Origin: Minisyncoccota bacterium
GTDB lineage: Bacteria; Patescibacteriota; Minisyncoccia; UBA6257; HR35
Length of the DNA: 5,509 nucleotides
Reading direction: 5' to 3'
Assembly (NCBI GenBank): GCA_028276075.1
Contig: JAPYXA010000035.1
Span: 1 to 5,509 of the forward strand
Both the position numbers and the translations under genes were made by a program. The notes beneath the pieces are model-generated. The model did no database searches, was not told where the DNA came from, and saw nothing but the letters and a program-made list of their open reading frames with translations. The stretch's first letter is position 1. Each line of letters begins with the position of its first letter. Below are positions 1 to 5,321 of the stretch, in pieces.

Positions 1-1758
1 TTTTTCGTCAAGCAAAAAAGATATATCTCTTGAAATTGTTGGAAAAGTAGGCCATATTACAAATTTTTTATCCAGTTTTATCTTATCATATAAAAAATCT
101 AAATTGATTTCTATAACTCCTACGTTTAAATCTATAAGATAATTTTGTAAAATTTTTTTGGAAACTAATCCAAAAACACCAATTTTCAAATTATCTTTTA
201 AAATTATCTCTGAGCTTACTGAGAAAATATTATCATTTTTTTTCTCTTTTAAAAGAATTTCTATTCCTAATTGTTCAAACAAAGATGATAAAACTCCTTT
301 TAAATATTTTAAAATTTTTAAAGGATCTTTAAAAGCATAAATAATAGCCAAGTTATACTCTTCGTTTACTTTGTTATTTTTAAAATAACCTGTTTTCTCA
401 ATTTGAAAAAGTTTTATTTGATTAAAATTAAATTGATTTAAATAAACTGATTTAAGTAAGTTAAAAATTAAAGTAAAATTAAAATATTTAAAATTTTCAC
501 TTAAGGGATTTAAAACTTCTACTGCTTTATATTCAGAGGGTAAATTAAAATATTCATTATCTTTATCAGAGCAAAAATTATAATTATAGCCTTCGTTAAT
601 GCCCATAGAAATTAAGATATTTTTTAGATGGAAATTGATATCTATATGTTTACTAGCAGTAATCTCTCTTTTGGGAAACTCATATATTTCAGGAATGTTA
701 TTTAATCCATAAATTCTTATTATTTCTTCGACTAAGTCCTGTTCATTTTCTATGTCTAATCTTTCAAGGGGGATTTTTAATTTATAATAACCATCTTTAT
801 TCTTCTTAATGATTTTTATAGATAGCAATTTTAATATGTTTTCAAATTCTTTAATTTTTAATTCAATGCCCGATAACTTTGCTATTTTTTTAAAATCAAA
901 ATCTAAAATTTTATTTTCAATTTTCTGAAGACCAAAAATGCCTTTTGTTATCTCAGCTTTCATATTTTTTTCAATTAATTGACAAAGTCTATTTAAAGAT
1001 TTTAAGCTCAGATAAGGAGAAACCTTTCTTTCAAATCTAAAACTAGCTTCGGTTTTTAATCCTAATCTCCTAGAAGTTTCATAAATCTTGTAAGGATCAA
1101 AAACTGCTGCCTCAATTAGGATATTCTTTGTTTCAAGGGTTACTTCAGCGGTTCTAGAACCTTTGATACCAGCAAGGGCTAATATCTTTTCATCATCAGC
1201 AATCACAATTTCTTTTCCTTCAAGAAGATAAACTTTGTCATCTAAAGATAAAAATTTTTCTCCTTTTTTAGAAATTCTTACATATACGTTTCCTTTAATT
1301 TTATCTAAATCAAATAAGTGAAGTGGTGCTCCATATTCAATCATTACAAAATTTGACAAATCTACTAAAAAGTTTATAGAATTAAAACCATAAAAGTTTA
1401 CAAATTCCCTTAACCATTGAGGAGATTTTTGGTTTTTAATATTTAAAATTATTTTTCCAAAATAAGAAAAACATTGATCAGTCTCTTTTATTATTTTTAA
1501 ATAATAATTTTTACTTTTACTTGTTTCTTTAATTTTTATTATGGGTTCTTTAATTTTTTTATTTAAAATAATGCCAATTTCTTTTGCCAATCCAACAAGT
1601 GAAGAACTATCAGGATAACGATTTGGCAAAATATCAACTTCTAAAAAATCTTTATTGTAAACAGTTTCAAAACTTTTAAGTGTTAATAAATTAGCTAACT
1701 TATTAAAGTCAATATTTCCACTTATATAATTTTTTAAATCTTTAATTCTAAATTTCAT
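1..1758 (-). CDS. pheT: Phenylalanine--tRNA ligase beta subunit, C-terminus cut by window edge; lacks EMAP domain
   Basis: Beta subunit of the cytoplasmic alpha2/beta2 enzyme that charges tRNA(Phe); this chain carries editing of Tyr-tRNA(Phe) and tRNA contacts. My own translation gives 586 uninterrupted residues from the ATG at 1758 to the left edge. Seen: a B1-type start (1-30), then directly the LEVDILPNRYPD segment (39-50); the B3/B4 editing domain with FLVDLSNFVMIEYGAPLHLFD-type sequence (130-150) and TEASFRFER (236-244); B5 with DLVEEIIRIYGLNNIP (341-356); and the FPTISRDISFLLDE start of the FDX-ACB domain (572-585). By alignment with E. coli from memory, the editing residues H147, G200, E216, T236 and A238 are kept. 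About 110 residues of the B2 (EMAP/OB) tRNA-binding domain, normally between residues 30 and 40, are absent. Only the last part of FDX-ACB is outside the window. The start lies 5 bases after pheS with no Shine-Dalgarno sequence, so translational coupling is likely. Identity is secure. Confidence 0.96.
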   Translation of the reverse strand, partial: MKFRIKDLKNYISGNIDFNKLANLLTLKSFETVYNKDFLEVDILPNRYPDSSSLVGLAKEIGIILNKKIKEPIIKIKETSKSKNYYLKIIKETDQCFSYFGKIILNIKNQKSPQWLREFVNFYGFNSINFLVDLSNFVMIEYGAPLHLFDLDKIKGNVYVRISKKGEKFLSLDDKVYLLEGKEIVIADDEKILALAGIKGSRTAEVTLETKNILIEAAVFDPYKIYETSRRLGLKTEASFRFERKVSPYLSLKSLNRLCQLIEKNMKAEITKGIFGLQKIENKILDFDFKKIAKLSGIELKIKEFENILKLLSIKIIKKNKDGYYKLKIPLERLDIENEQDLVEEIIRIYGLNNIPEIYEFPKREITASKHIDINFHLKNILISMGINEGYNYNFCSDKDNEYFNLPSEYKAVEVLNPLSENFKYFNFTLIFNLLKSVYLNQFNFNQIKLFQIEKTGYFKNNKVNEEYNLAIIYAFKDPLKILKYLKGVLSSLFEQLGIEILLKEKKNDNIFSVSSEIILKDNLKIGVFGLVSKKILQNYLIDLNVGVIEINLDFLYDKIKLDKKFVIWPTFPTISRDISFLLDEK

Positions 1759-1763
1759 AGCTA

Positions 1764-2783
1764 TCAAAATTGTTTAATAAATCTCAAATCTGATGAATGT
1801 AAAATTCTTATATCATTTATTCCATGTTTTAACATAATTAATCTATCTAAGCCAAATCCAAAAGCATAGCCTTGATATTTTTTAAAATCAATACCGGCTG
1901 ACTTTAAAACAAAAGAATGAATCATTCCAGCTCCTGCTACCTCAATAAAACCCGATTTTTTACAAACCTGACAACCTTTTTGATTACAAAAAATACAACC
2001 AATATCTATTTCAAGGCCTGGTTCTACAAAAGGAAAATATCCAGGTCTTAATCTAATTGATATTTCCTTATCAAAAAAAAGTTGAAAGAATCTTCTTGTT
2101 ACATATTTTAAATGAGCTAAATTACTATCTTCACTTACCGAAATACCATCTAGCTGTAAAAATTCAAAATCATGAGTTCTGTCGGTAGCTTCATATCTAA
2201 AAACTTTACCATAAACAATCGCTCTTAGGGGTACTCCAATTTTTTTTATTATAGGGACTTGAAAGCAACTTGTATGAGTTCTAAAAAGATATCGTTCTTC
2301 ATTTTTAATATTCTTTATCCATAAAGTATCCCATAAATCTCTTGCAGGATGATTCACTGGTATATTTAAATAATCAAAGTTTTCTTTTTCGCTAACTATT
2401 TGATTAAAATCAACAATTGAAAACCCTATCTCTAAAAATATTTTTGAAACTTTTTCAAAGGTTTGACTAATTAAATGTTTTCTACCTTGTTCAATTTCTT
2501 CGCCTGGATCATCAAAGTCAAATTTAATTTCCTCCTCTTTAATTAAATTTTTTGCTTGCTTATATAACTCTTCTATTCTTTTTTTAATATCATTATAAAG
2601 TTTACCAACTTCTTTTTTTTCTTCAAGAGATAAATTTTTTATCAAAGATGGAAAATTAGCTAAATAACTTTTTCTTCCCAGGTATTTAATTCTTAATTCT
2701 TCTAATTCTTTATCATTTTTTACATCTTGAAATTTGTTCTCTGCTTCCTGAAAAATTTTTTTTAAATCTTCAATTAGCCTCAT
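1764..2783 (-). CDS. pheS: Phenylalanine--tRNA ligase alpha subunit
   Basis: Catalytic subunit that activates phenylalanine with ATP and transfers it to tRNA(Phe). At 339 residues it is the usual bacterial length. Seen: an N-terminal coiled-coil arm (about 1-85) with the ELRIKYLGRK element; the motif 1 region from GRKHLISQTFEK (100-111) with LNIPVNHPARDLWDT (139-153); FRTHTS (167-172); motif 2 GKVFRYEATDRTHDFEFLQLDG (192-213); FPFVEPGLEIDI (250-261); and motif 3 YAFGFGLDRL (306-315), ending in DLRFIKQF. C263, C266, C271 and C274 form a CxxC-x4-CxxC knuckle before the GAGMIHS strand, as in a subset of bacterial PheS proteins. The amino-group-binding Glu of the usual HQVEG motif appears as Asp212. 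The gene ends in tandem stops, TGA then TAG, 5 bases before pheT. The ATG at 2783 gives the expected PheS N-terminus, but upstream there is only A/T and no ribosome binding site. There is no room for a T-box leader. Confidence 0.97.
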   Translation of the reverse strand: MRLIEDLKKIFQEAENKFQDVKNDKELEELRIKYLGRKSYLANFPSLIKNLSLEEKKEVGKLYNDIKKRIEELYKQAKNLIKEEEIKFDFDDPGEEIEQGRKHLISQTFEKVSKIFLEIGFSIVDFNQIVSEKENFDYLNIPVNHPARDLWDTLWIKNIKNEERYLFRTHTSCFQVPIIKKIGVPLRAIVYGKVFRYEATDRTHDFEFLQLDGISVSEDSNLAHLKYVTRRFFQLFFDKEISIRLRPGYFPFVEPGLEIDIGCIFCNQKGCQVCKKSGFIEVAGAGMIHSFVLKSAGIDFKKYQGYAFGFGLDRLIMLKHGINDIRILHSSDLRFIKQF

Positions 2784-2802
2784 TATTTTTAATTAAAAAT
2801 AA
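2783..2802. repeat. 20-bp perfect A/T palindrome at the pheS start
   Basis: TTATTTTTAATTAAAAATAA is identical to its reverse complement. It fills the position where a ribosome binding site would be and includes one base of the pheS start codon. In RNA it could fold into a weak all-A-U hairpin that masks the start. In DNA it could bind a dimeric or nucleoid protein. Chance is also plausible in such A/T-rich sequence, so the function is unknown. Confidence 0.4.
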
Positions 2803-2817
2803 AATAATAAGATAAAT

Positions 2818-3066
2818 TTATTTCTCTTTAACAATTAGAAGCTCAGCATCTTTAAGTTTTTCTTTTAAGATAGAATTATTTAAATTTAAATCGCTTATTA
2901 AAATAAATAACTCCAAATTTTCATCATATGAAAAATTTTCAAGAACAAAGTCGTCCAATAATTCATTTTCAAAATCGTCTGTATTTGGATTATATTTTTT
3001 TATAAAAACTTTTAACTTATCTCCTTTGTTAAAACTACCTTCTTCTTTTTGAACAAAATAAATCAT
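2818..3066 (-). CDS. Hypothetical 82-residue protein
   Basis: I do not recognise this protein. It is 82 residues long, acidic overall (rich in D and E) and has no cysteine, signal peptide or membrane segment. The N-terminal half (FNKGDKLKVFIKKYNP, about 12-27) looks beta-rich. A middle stretch of alternating hydrophobic residues (LELFILISDLNL, 51-62) leads to a probable helix and a final strand, LLIVKEK. This suggests a small cytosolic alpha/beta or barrel-like domain. Its ATG begins one base after the stop of the 375-residue predicted secreted protein (TAA-A-ATG), so the two are almost certainly co-translated and may work together. There is no Shine-Dalgarno sequence. pheS follows after 34 bases. 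The gene is likely real because of its tight packing and ordinary residue composition. The function cannot be stated. Confidence 0.7.
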   Translation of the reverse strand: MIYFVQKEEGSFNKGDKLKVFIKKYNPNTDDFENELLDDFVLENFSYDENLELFILISDLNLNNSILKEKLKDAELLIVKEK

Positions 3067-3067
3067 T

Positions 3068-4195
3068 TTATTCTTTTGAATAAAGTTTTTCTAAGTCAAC
3101 AATGGAAGCAACCAAAATTGGACGACTTACGTTTTCTTCTTGTTTGTTTACTTCTGATTTTTCTCGTTTTTCAGGTTCTTTATGAGCTTCTTCTTCTTTT
3201 AATATTTTATATAAATTATCACATGTTGAAAGAATAGCTAGTGGTATTTTTATCTCTTCTTTTTCCATTTTGTAATTTTCTGCCCTAAACCTCCAATATA
3301 ATCTTGTCATTTGATTTTGCATTTTTTCAACTTCCATTGGAGTTCCAAAAGAAATTAACTGAATTTTCTGATTTGTATGTTTATCTAAAAATTCAGATAT
3401 AAGAATAATAACAACTTTTGTCTTTCTAAGTTCTGTAAAAATTTCTAAATATTTTAAATAATTTGTAAACCCAGTATCTCCTAATGAAGTTTTTAAAGAT
3501 TTCTCAATGTCTTTTTGTTCTAAGTTTATTAAAATAGTTATATTTGCTTCGTAACGAGGAGGTTCTAATGTACCAGGAGGGGCAATTTTTGTTTGGTCCA
3601 CTTCTGGATTTTCTCTTAATTCTTTTCTTTCTCTAGAAATTTTTGCAATATCCTGGACTGAACCAACCTGATATATACCCAAAGGTTTTAAAGACAAACT
3701 TAAGGCTTGTTTTGTTAATTCTGCTAATGATGAGTAATAATAAACAGAGCTATTGCTTACAACTTTTATATTTTTTGTATCTATAGAAAAACCACCTCTA
3801 TCTTTAAAAAAATCTCTAATAGCTTCTACATCATTTAACTTTCTTGTTAATTCTAATGCTTGTTTTGCGGCTTCTTTATCCTCTTTAGATTGATTTACTA
3901 AATCTTTAACTGCTTCAATTGTTACCCCTATTTTTATCAAGTCTTCAATTTTTAATTTTCTTAAATCTAGTTGAGCAAATTGATGATTAATTTTATCTTG
4001 TGGTTGATAAACTTCAACAATTTTTGATTGAGGAGGAAGATTTTTCTCAAAATCATCAGCTCTTACTCCGCCTAAAGACCCAGGTAAAATATAAAGAACA
4101 GCTGCAAGGATCGGACCTATTTTAACTTTTCTTTCTGTCCAATTCCCTGCTTTTTCCTTTATTTTTAATCTTTCAAAAAATGGTAAATTAATCAT
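3068..4195 (-). CDS. Predicted secreted protein of unknown function
   Basis: 375 residues, not recognised. The N-terminus looks like a Sec signal peptide with a long n-region: basic residues K23 and K25, a hydrophobic core at 26-43 (IGPILAAVLYILPGSLGG), and a V-R-A site that would permit cleavage after A46. There is no lipobox cysteine; uncleaved, it would be a single-pass anchor with the bulk outside. Residues 75-135 are mostly helical and charged. Residues 150-290 alternate predicted helix and strand (YYYSSLAELTKQAL, then GIYQVGSVQDIAKI, YEANITILINL, KVVIILISEFLDKHTNQKIQLISFG), an order faintly like CsgG/LpoB-type periplasmic domains; that is weak inference. Residues 333-357 are a low-complexity K/E tail before a hydrophobic LVASIVDLEKL end. 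There is one cysteine, C325. The gene has its own strong extended -10 just upstream and is followed one base later by the 82-residue gene. Confidence 0.8.
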   Translation of the reverse strand: MINLPFFERLKIKEKAGNWTERKVKIGPILAAVLYILPGSLGGVRADDFEKNLPPQSKIVEVYQPQDKINHQFAQLDLRKLKIEDLIKIGVTIEAVKDLVNQSKEDKEAAKQALELTRKLNDVEAIRDFFKDRGGFSIDTKNIKVVSNSSVYYYSSLAELTKQALSLSLKPLGIYQVGSVQDIAKISRERKELRENPEVDQTKIAPPGTLEPPRYEANITILINLEQKDIEKSLKTSLGDTGFTNYLKYLEIFTELRKTKVVIILISEFLDKHTNQKIQLISFGTPMEVEKMQNQMTRLYWRFRAENYKMEKEEIKIPLAILSTCDNLYKILKEEEAHKEPEKREKSEVNKQEENVSRPILVASIVDLEKLYSKE

Positions 4196-4204
4196 ATTTT
4201 TAAA

Positions 4205-4234
4205 ATTATATCATAAAAAACTTTATTTAAACAA
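4205..4234 (-). promoter_or_regulatory. Promoter with extended -10 for the secreted-protein operon
   Basis: On the minus strand, TGATATAAT (4213-4205) is a perfect extended -10 (TGnTATAAT). An 18-base spacer separates it from TTGTTT (4234-4229), a 3-of-6 match to -35 that keeps the important TTG. A start 6-7 bases downstream falls about 3 bases before the ATG at 4195, which implies a nearly leaderless message. The promoter overlaps the last codons of nth and would drive the secreted protein, the 82-residue protein, pheS and pheT separately from rimP-nth. Confidence 0.55.
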
Positions 4235-4861
4235 TTTTGTCAATGGACAAAGATTGTGATTATGCCTTTTAGCTTTACAGTAGTCTCTTCCGTATTGAAT
4301 CAATCTTAATGGAAAATCGCGCCAATCCGGACCTTTGGGAATGATTAACATTAAATCTTTTTCAATTTTGTTAGGGTCTTTATGATTTGATAACTTCAAA
4401 ATTTGAGACAATCTTTTAACATGCGTATCAACTACAATACCTTCAAAAATATTGAAACCAACAGATAAAATTACATTAGCTGTTTTTCTAGCTACCCCCT
4501 TTAAGGTTAAAAGATCTTGCATATTGTTTGGCACTTTGCCATTAAATTTTTCTTTTATTATTTTAGCATTTTCTAAAATAAATTTGGCTTTATTTTTATA
4601 ATAATTTACACCTCTTATGTTATTTTCAAATTCTTTTAAATCTGCTTTAACATAATCCTCAAGGGTTTTATATTTTTTAAAAAGTTTATCAGTAATCTCA
4701 TTTACTTTTTTATCTGTAGTTTGAGCTGATAAAATAGCTGCAACTAATAATTCCCATATATTAGAGAAATTTAAAGCAATTTTTATTTTAGGATATAGTT
4801 TTTTCAATTCTTTGTTAATTTCTTGAAATAATTTTTTCTTTTTTTCTATATCTTCTTTCAT
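4223..4861 (-). CDS. nth: Endonuclease III (DNA glycosylase/AP lyase) with degenerate Fe-S site
   Basis: Base-excision repair enzyme that removes oxidised pyrimidines and cleaves the abasic site. It is 212 residues long, against about 211 in E. coli. Seen: AAILSAQTTD (41-50); the helix-hairpin-helix LLTLKGVARKTANVIL (117-132) with catalytic Lys126; and VVDTHVKRLS (143-152) with catalytic Asp145. The C-terminal 4Fe-4S loop, normally C-x6-C-x2-C-x5-C, reads C195, H202, C205, F211, so two of four ligands are replaced. The cluster is probably absent or altered, but both catalytic residues remain. I chose the ATG at 4861. An in-frame ATG at 4927 would add 22 residues unlike the family, and the stretch before 4891 overlaps rimP. 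The start follows rimP by 29 bases with no Shine-Dalgarno sequence. MutY is excluded by the length and the Lys126/Asp145 pair. Confidence 0.93.
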   Translation of the reverse strand: MKEDIEKKKKLFQEINKELKKLYPKIKIALNFSNIWELLVAAILSAQTTDKKVNEITDKLFKKYKTLEDYVKADLKEFENNIRGVNYYKNKAKFILENAKIIKEKFNGKVPNNMQDLLTLKGVARKTANVILSVGFNIFEGIVVDTHVKRLSQILKLSNHKDPNKIEKDLMLIIPKGPDWRDFPLRLIQYGRDYCKAKRHNHNLCPLTKLFK

Positions 4862-4890
4862 TAAATGAATCTTAATTATTTTAAACAAAT

Positions 4891-5139
4891 TTAATTGGAA
4901 CCCGGAGAAGACACAATTAATATCCAACTTCTTTTTATTAAATTAGCCTCTTCAATAATTGGATCTATATATCTGGAAACTCTTGCACAATCCTCAACAG
5001 TTATACCATTTTCCTTATCAATTTTAATTATTAAAGCAAATCTATTGTTTTCACTTCCAATTTCTATATCTATCAATTTATAGCCCATATTAGAAATCAA
5101 GTTTTCAATTAAATTCCTTATTTCTCCTTTTAAATTCAT
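4891..5139 (-). CDS. rimP: Ribosome maturation factor RimP, N-terminal domain only
   Basis: RimP assists late 30S subunit assembly. The 82 residues match the alpha/beta N-terminal domain: LIENLISNMGYKLIDIEI (10-27), FALIIKIDKENGITVEDCARVSRYIDP (34-60) and the closing WILIVSSPG (72-80). Normal RimP continues from SSPG into LDRPL and a C-terminal SH3-like domain of about 65 residues. Here the protein ends two residues later (SN, then TAA). Only 29 bases separate this stop from nth, and no other frame there resembles the missing part, so this is a genuinely short gene and not a sequencing frameshift. It is followed by nth, not by the nusA-infB genes that usually accompany rimP. The start has no Shine-Dalgarno sequence. 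Identity is good; function with one domain is inferred. Confidence 0.87.
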   Translation of the reverse strand: MNLKGEIRNLIENLISNMGYKLIDIEIGSENNRFALIIKIDKENGITVEDCARVSRYIDPIIEEANLIKRSWILIVSSPGSN

Positions 5140-5171
5140 AAATTGGTTATTTAAAAAATTTAATATAAAAA

Positions 5172-5291
5172 TTATTTTTTAGTTCTTATTTTATGGACAA
5201 TTGTTTTCAACCTAGATGGTCTTAAAATGGCCGTTTTAGTTCTTATCTCTTTGATCTTATTTATAAAAGCTTTAGTTATTTTCTTTAACAT
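5172..5291 (-). CDS. Possible 39-residue strongly basic protein
   Basis: Not recognised. A small ORF (ATG at 5291, TAA at 5172) encodes 39 residues, of which 17 are Lys or Arg and only one is acidic. It begins MLKKITKAFINKIKE and ends HKIRTKK. The tetrapeptide IRTK occurs twice, at 16-19 and 35-38. The composition is like a small ribosome- or nucleic-acid-binding protein, but it does not match L34, L36 or other small ribosomal proteins that I know. It lies 32 bases upstream of rimP in the same direction, just after a TATAAT that would give a leaderless transcript. It fills an otherwise empty 150-base gap in a dense region, which favours a real gene. Chance in A-rich sequence cannot be excluded. 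The alternative is that this stretch is a leader for rimP. Confidence 0.45.
   Translation of the reverse strand: MLKKITKAFINKIKEIRTKTAILRPSRLKTIVHKIRTKK
5177..5246. repeat. 13-bp direct repeat, two copies
   Basis: TTTTAGTTCTTAT occurs at 5177-5189 and again at 5234-5246, 57 bases apart (19 codons). Both copies are in frame inside the small basic ORF on the minus strand, where each encodes IRTK. The repeat may reflect duplication within a short basic peptide or a bound nucleic-acid site. It may also be coincidence. Confidence 0.45.
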
Positions 5292-5296
5292 AAATT

Positions 5297-5306
5297 AATT
5301 ATAATT
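5297..5306. promoter_or_regulatory. Divergent promoter: palindromic -10 element
   Basis: AATTATAATT is its own reverse complement and presents TATAAT on the plus strand (5300-5305) and on the minus strand (5303-5298). It lies in the 30-base gap between the diverging starts at 5291 and 5322. The plus-strand -10 would give a leader of about 10 bases for the Nudix gene. The minus-strand one would start at about the ATG of the small ORF. The -35 matches are poor on both sides: TTCATT at 5326-5321 for minus, and nothing clear for plus. A/T richness makes chance -10 matches common. Confidence 0.42.
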
Positions 5307-5321
5307 TAAAATTTAAAAATA

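Noticed and set aside
158..340. Plus-strand ORF of 60 codons
   Set aside because: Lies wholly inside pheT on the other strand. It is a low-complexity F/K/S-rich product typical of an antisense shadow.
2784..2817. T-box or attenuator leader for pheST
   Set aside because: Only 34 A/T-only or nearly A/T-only bases separate pheS from the preceding gene. That is too short for a T-box, and there is no Phe-codon leader peptide.
3049..3237. Plus-strand ORF of 62 codons with hydrophobic leucine-rich product
   Set aside because: Antisense to the end of the secreted-protein gene. The leucine/phenylalanine run mirrors the K/E-rich tail codons.
4862..4890. Frameshifted remnant of the RimP C-terminal domain
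   Set aside because: Only 29 bases are available, and no frame shows the LDRPL motif or anything similar.
4862..4927. 22-residue upstream extension of endonuclease III from an ATG at 4927
   Set aside because: The extra residues do not resemble the Nth family and overlap the end of rimP. The ATG at 4861 gives the usual family length.
4895..5083. Plus-strand ORF of 62 codons
   Set aside because: Antisense to rimP, which has clear family motifs.
5227..5298. Plus-strand 23-codon hydrophobic peptide resembling a type I toxin, antisense to the small basic ORF
   Set aside because: Phe/Leu/Ile codons are the expected complement of A-rich Lys/Asn codons. There is no ribosome binding site, promoter or structured antisense RNA to support it.
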